DNA from: Desulfarculus sp.
GTDB lineage: Bacteria > Desulfobacterota > Desulfarculia > Desulfarculales > Desulfarculaceae
Direction: 5' to 3'
NCBI GenBank assembly: GCA_020216625.1
Contig: JAIUYB010000076.1
Coordinates: forward strand, 1-8,097
DNA: 8,097 nucleotides
The notes below the pieces were generated by a model, which had not been told where the DNA came from, did no database searches, and worked only from the letters and a program-made list of their open reading frames with translations. The position numbers and the translations under genes are program-made. Positions 6,915-8,097 of this stretch are shown one piece after another (the first letter of the stretch is position 1; each line of letters opens with the position of its first letter).

Positions 6915-6933
6915 GGTGCCCAACCGGGACACC
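6915..6933 (+). promoter_or_regulatory. Leader hairpin upstream of the 2Fe-2S subunit ribosome site
   Basis: GGTGCCC (6915-6921) can pair with GGG-A-CACC (6926-6933) around an AACC loop, giving a 7-bp stem with one bulged A. It ends 5 bases before the purine-rich GGAGGGAAGG (6939-6948) that serves the ATG at 6960. It may insulate the ribosome site or stabilise the 5' end. It is too small to be called a riboswitch; the much larger molybdenum cofactor RNA motif is not seen. Confidence 0.35.
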
Positions 6934-6959
6934 CTGGCGGAGGGAAGGCGAAAAGTAAC

Positions 6960-7454
6960 ATGGCCAAACAGAATATAGAGCTTATAGTGAACGGGGACCG
7001 CTACCAGGTGGCGGTGGACCCCTGGCGGACCCTGGCCGAGGTCCTGCGCGAGGAGCTCAACCTCACCGGCACCAAGGTGGGCTGCAACCAGGGCGACTGC
7101 GGGGCCTGCACCGTGATCATGGACGGCCGCTCCATCAGCTCCTGCCTGACGCTCGCGGTGGAGGCCCACCAGCGCCAGATCACCACCATCGAGGGCCTGG
7201 CCCCCAGCCGCACCGAGTTGCACCCCATCCAAGAGGCCTTCGTGGAGGCCCAGGCGGTGCAGTGCGGCTTCTGCACCTCGGGCATGATCATGAGCGCCAA
7301 GGATCTCCTGGACCATAATCCGCACCCCACCGAGGCGGAGATCCGGGCCGGGCTTTCCGGCAACCTTTGCCGCTGCACCGGCTATGTCAAGATCGTGGAG
7401 GCCATCGACCTGGCCGCCAAGAAGCTGGACCCCGCCGGGGCCAAGGAGGCTTAA
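6960..7454 (+). CDS. Molybdenum hydroxylase small subunit, 2Fe-2S (CoxS/HcrC/XdhC-type)
   Basis: This 164-residue protein is the two-cluster iron-sulfur subunit of a xanthine dehydrogenase-family enzyme and carries electrons between the Mo cofactor and FAD. The N-terminal plant-type 2Fe-2S domain has C42, C47, C50 and C62 (GCNQGDCGACTV). The C-terminal helical domain binds the second 2Fe-2S cluster through C102, C105, C137 and C139 (QCGFCTSGM and NLCRCTGY). All eight ligands are present and the length is normal. There is no Tat signal, as expected: in this family a signal, where present, is on another subunit. The start ATG at 6960 follows a purine-rich GGAGGGAAGG, at somewhat long spacing. 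The next gene begins 3 bases after the stop. The family covers CO dehydrogenase, 4-hydroxybenzoyl-CoA reductase, aldehyde oxidoreductases and N-heterocycle hydroxylases; this subunit alone does not decide among them. Confidence 0.95.
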   Translation: MAKQNIELIVNGDRYQVAVDPWRTLAEVLREELNLTGTKVGCNQGDCGACTVIMDGRSISSCLTLAVEAHQRQITTIEGLAPSRTELHPIQEAFVEAQAVQCGFCTSGMIMSAKDLLDHNPHPTEAEIRAGLSGNLCRCTGYVKIVEAIDLAAKKLDPAGAKEA

Positions 7455-7457
7455 GCC

Positions 7458-8097
7458 ATGTCGTTGGCCCACTTCGAGGTGCATCAACCCACCAGTCTGG
7501 CCCAGGCCCTGGACCTGCTCAGCGCCCATCGGGCCGACGCCCGGGTGCTCTGTGGCGGCACCGACCTGGTGCCCAAGCTCAAGGCCGGGGTCCTGGCCAT
7601 CGGCCATCTGGTCTCGCTCCGGCGGGTGGCGGAGCTGGATCACGTCAGCTTCAGCCCGGACCAGGGCCTGGTCATCGGCGGGGCGGCCCGGCTGACCGAC
7701 GTGGCCGAGGCCCCGGGGGTGGCCGAGAACTACCCCGGCCTGGCCCACGCCTGCTCGGTGATGGCCACCACCCAGATCCGCCACATGGGCACCGTGGCCG
7801 GCAACATCGCCAACGCCGCCCCCAGCGGGGACACCGCCGCGCCGCTTTTGGTGCATGACGCGGTGGTCAACGTGGTGGGGCCGGCCGGCCGCCGCTCCAT
7901 CCCCCTGGTCGATTTCTTCGTCGGCCCCGGGGCCACGGTGCTGGACAGCCTGGAGATCATCGAGACCATCACCGCGCCCGCGCCAGCCAAACCCTGCGGC
8001 TCGCAATACCTGCGCCTCTCGGCCCGCAGCCAGGTGGACATCGCGGCGGTGGGCGTGGCCGGGCTGATCGGCCTGGATGGGGCCGGCCGGGTGAGCC
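7458..8097 (+). CDS. Molybdenum hydroxylase FAD-binding (medium) subunit, 3' truncated
   Basis: The frame from the ATG at 7458 stays open to the window end, giving 213 residues of an expected roughly 280-300. A strong AAGGAGG (7443-7449) inside the end of the previous gene supports the start with 8-base spacing. The two FAD-contact elements of the CoxM/XdhB family are visible: VLCGGTDLVPKLK (30-42, matching the usual AGGTDL) and the segment beginning IRHMGTVAGNIANAAPSGDT (107-126). The usual TxGGN is here TVAGN. The subunit accepts electrons from the 2Fe-2S protein and passes them to an external acceptor. 4-Hydroxybenzoyl-CoA reductase HcrB carries an extra cysteine-rich 4Fe-4S insertion in this domain. 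None is seen in the visible part, so a true Hcr enzyme is unlikely. The Mo-binding large subunit should follow beyond the edge. Confidence 0.93.
   Translation, partial: MSLAHFEVHQPTSLAQALDLLSAHRADARVLCGGTDLVPKLKAGVLAIGHLVSLRRVAELDHVSFSPDQGLVIGGAARLTDVAEAPGVAENYPGLAHACSVMATTQIRHMGTVAGNIANAAPSGDTAAPLLVHDAVVNVVGPAGRRSIPLVDFFVGPGATVLDSLEIIETITAPAPAKPCGSQYLRLSARSQVDIAAVGVAGLIGLDGAGRVS

Larger units (their letters stand above)
6742..6959. promoter_or_regulatory. 218-base non-coding spacer with lower GC, inverted repeats and leader
   Basis: No credible gene lies here. From about 6770 the composition turns clearly more AT-rich than the flanking genes. Reading downstream, it holds G-tracts (6748-6769), an inverted repeat CGTTCA/TGAACG with a 6-base spacer (6787-6804), a second repeat ATGCC-AAT-GGCAT (6810-6822), a T7 tract (6875-6881), an AT-rich block to about 6914, a leader hairpin (6915-6933) and a purine-rich ribosome-binding region (6939-6948). 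The simplest reading is the end of the radical SAM/acyl-CoA dehydrogenase unit followed by the regulated promoter of the molybdenum hydroxylase operon. The two inverted repeats could be operator sites for an unidentified regulator. Confidence 0.5.

Noticed and set aside
6771..8006. 411-residue minus-strand open frame covering the spacer and the molybdenum hydroxylase genes
   Set aside because: Most of it is antisense to two well-supported genes, and no motif or ribosome site supports it.
1..8097. CRISPR array, tRNA, rRNA, insertion sequence or attachment site
   Set aside because: No spaced direct repeats, cloverleaf, rRNA-like block, transposase or terminal repeats were seen on either strand.

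Overview
This is a GC-rich, gene-dense window read entirely on the plus strand. It holds six protein-coding genes, two of them cut by the window edges. Their products are redox enzymes: FAD-linked oxidases, a CCG-domain iron-sulfur protein, a B12-type radical SAM protein, an acyl-CoA dehydrogenase, and the first two subunits of a molybdenum hydroxylase. This mix, the gene style and the GC bias suggest an anaerobic bacterium, plausibly a sulfate-reducing or syntrophic Desulfobacterota/deltaproteobacterium. That placement is inference; the window carries no rRNA or other taxonomic marker.

Region 1 (1-4037) is a tight operon: the C-terminal part of one FAD-linked oxidase, then an Fe-S protein with two 4Fe-4S ferredoxin motifs and two CCG domains, then a second, divergent FAD-linked oxidase. 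Gaps are 13 and 20 bases with good Shine-Dalgarno sequences. The layout recalls glycolate oxidase GlcD/GlcF/GlcE: two related flavoproteins sharing one Fe-S electron-transfer subunit. The substrate cannot be read from the sequence. A perfect 15-bp GC hairpin (4066-4098) closes this unit or separates it from the next gene.

Region 2 (4121-6741) holds a radical SAM protein with an N-terminal cobalamin-binding-like domain, function unknown, followed after 41 bases by an acyl-CoA dehydrogenase with its catalytic glutamate in place. A run of G-tracts able to form a G-quadruplex sits 7 bases after the dehydrogenase stop.

Region 3 (6742-6959) is a 218-base, comparatively AT-rich spacer without a gene. 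It carries short inverted repeats, a T7 tract and a leader hairpin, and looks like a transcription boundary with the promoter/leader of the next operon.

Region 4 (6960-8097) begins a molybdenum hydroxylase operon (xanthine dehydrogenase/CO dehydrogenase family): the 2Fe-2S small subunit, then the FAD subunit running off the end. The Mo-binding large subunit is expected just downstream.

Together the genes look like a catabolic redox neighbourhood: oxidation of an unidentified hydroxy- or aromatic-type substrate, an acyl-CoA oxidation, and a hydroxylation/dehydroxylation or aldehyde oxidation. No direct proof of a shared pathway is visible. The least explained component is the radical SAM protein.
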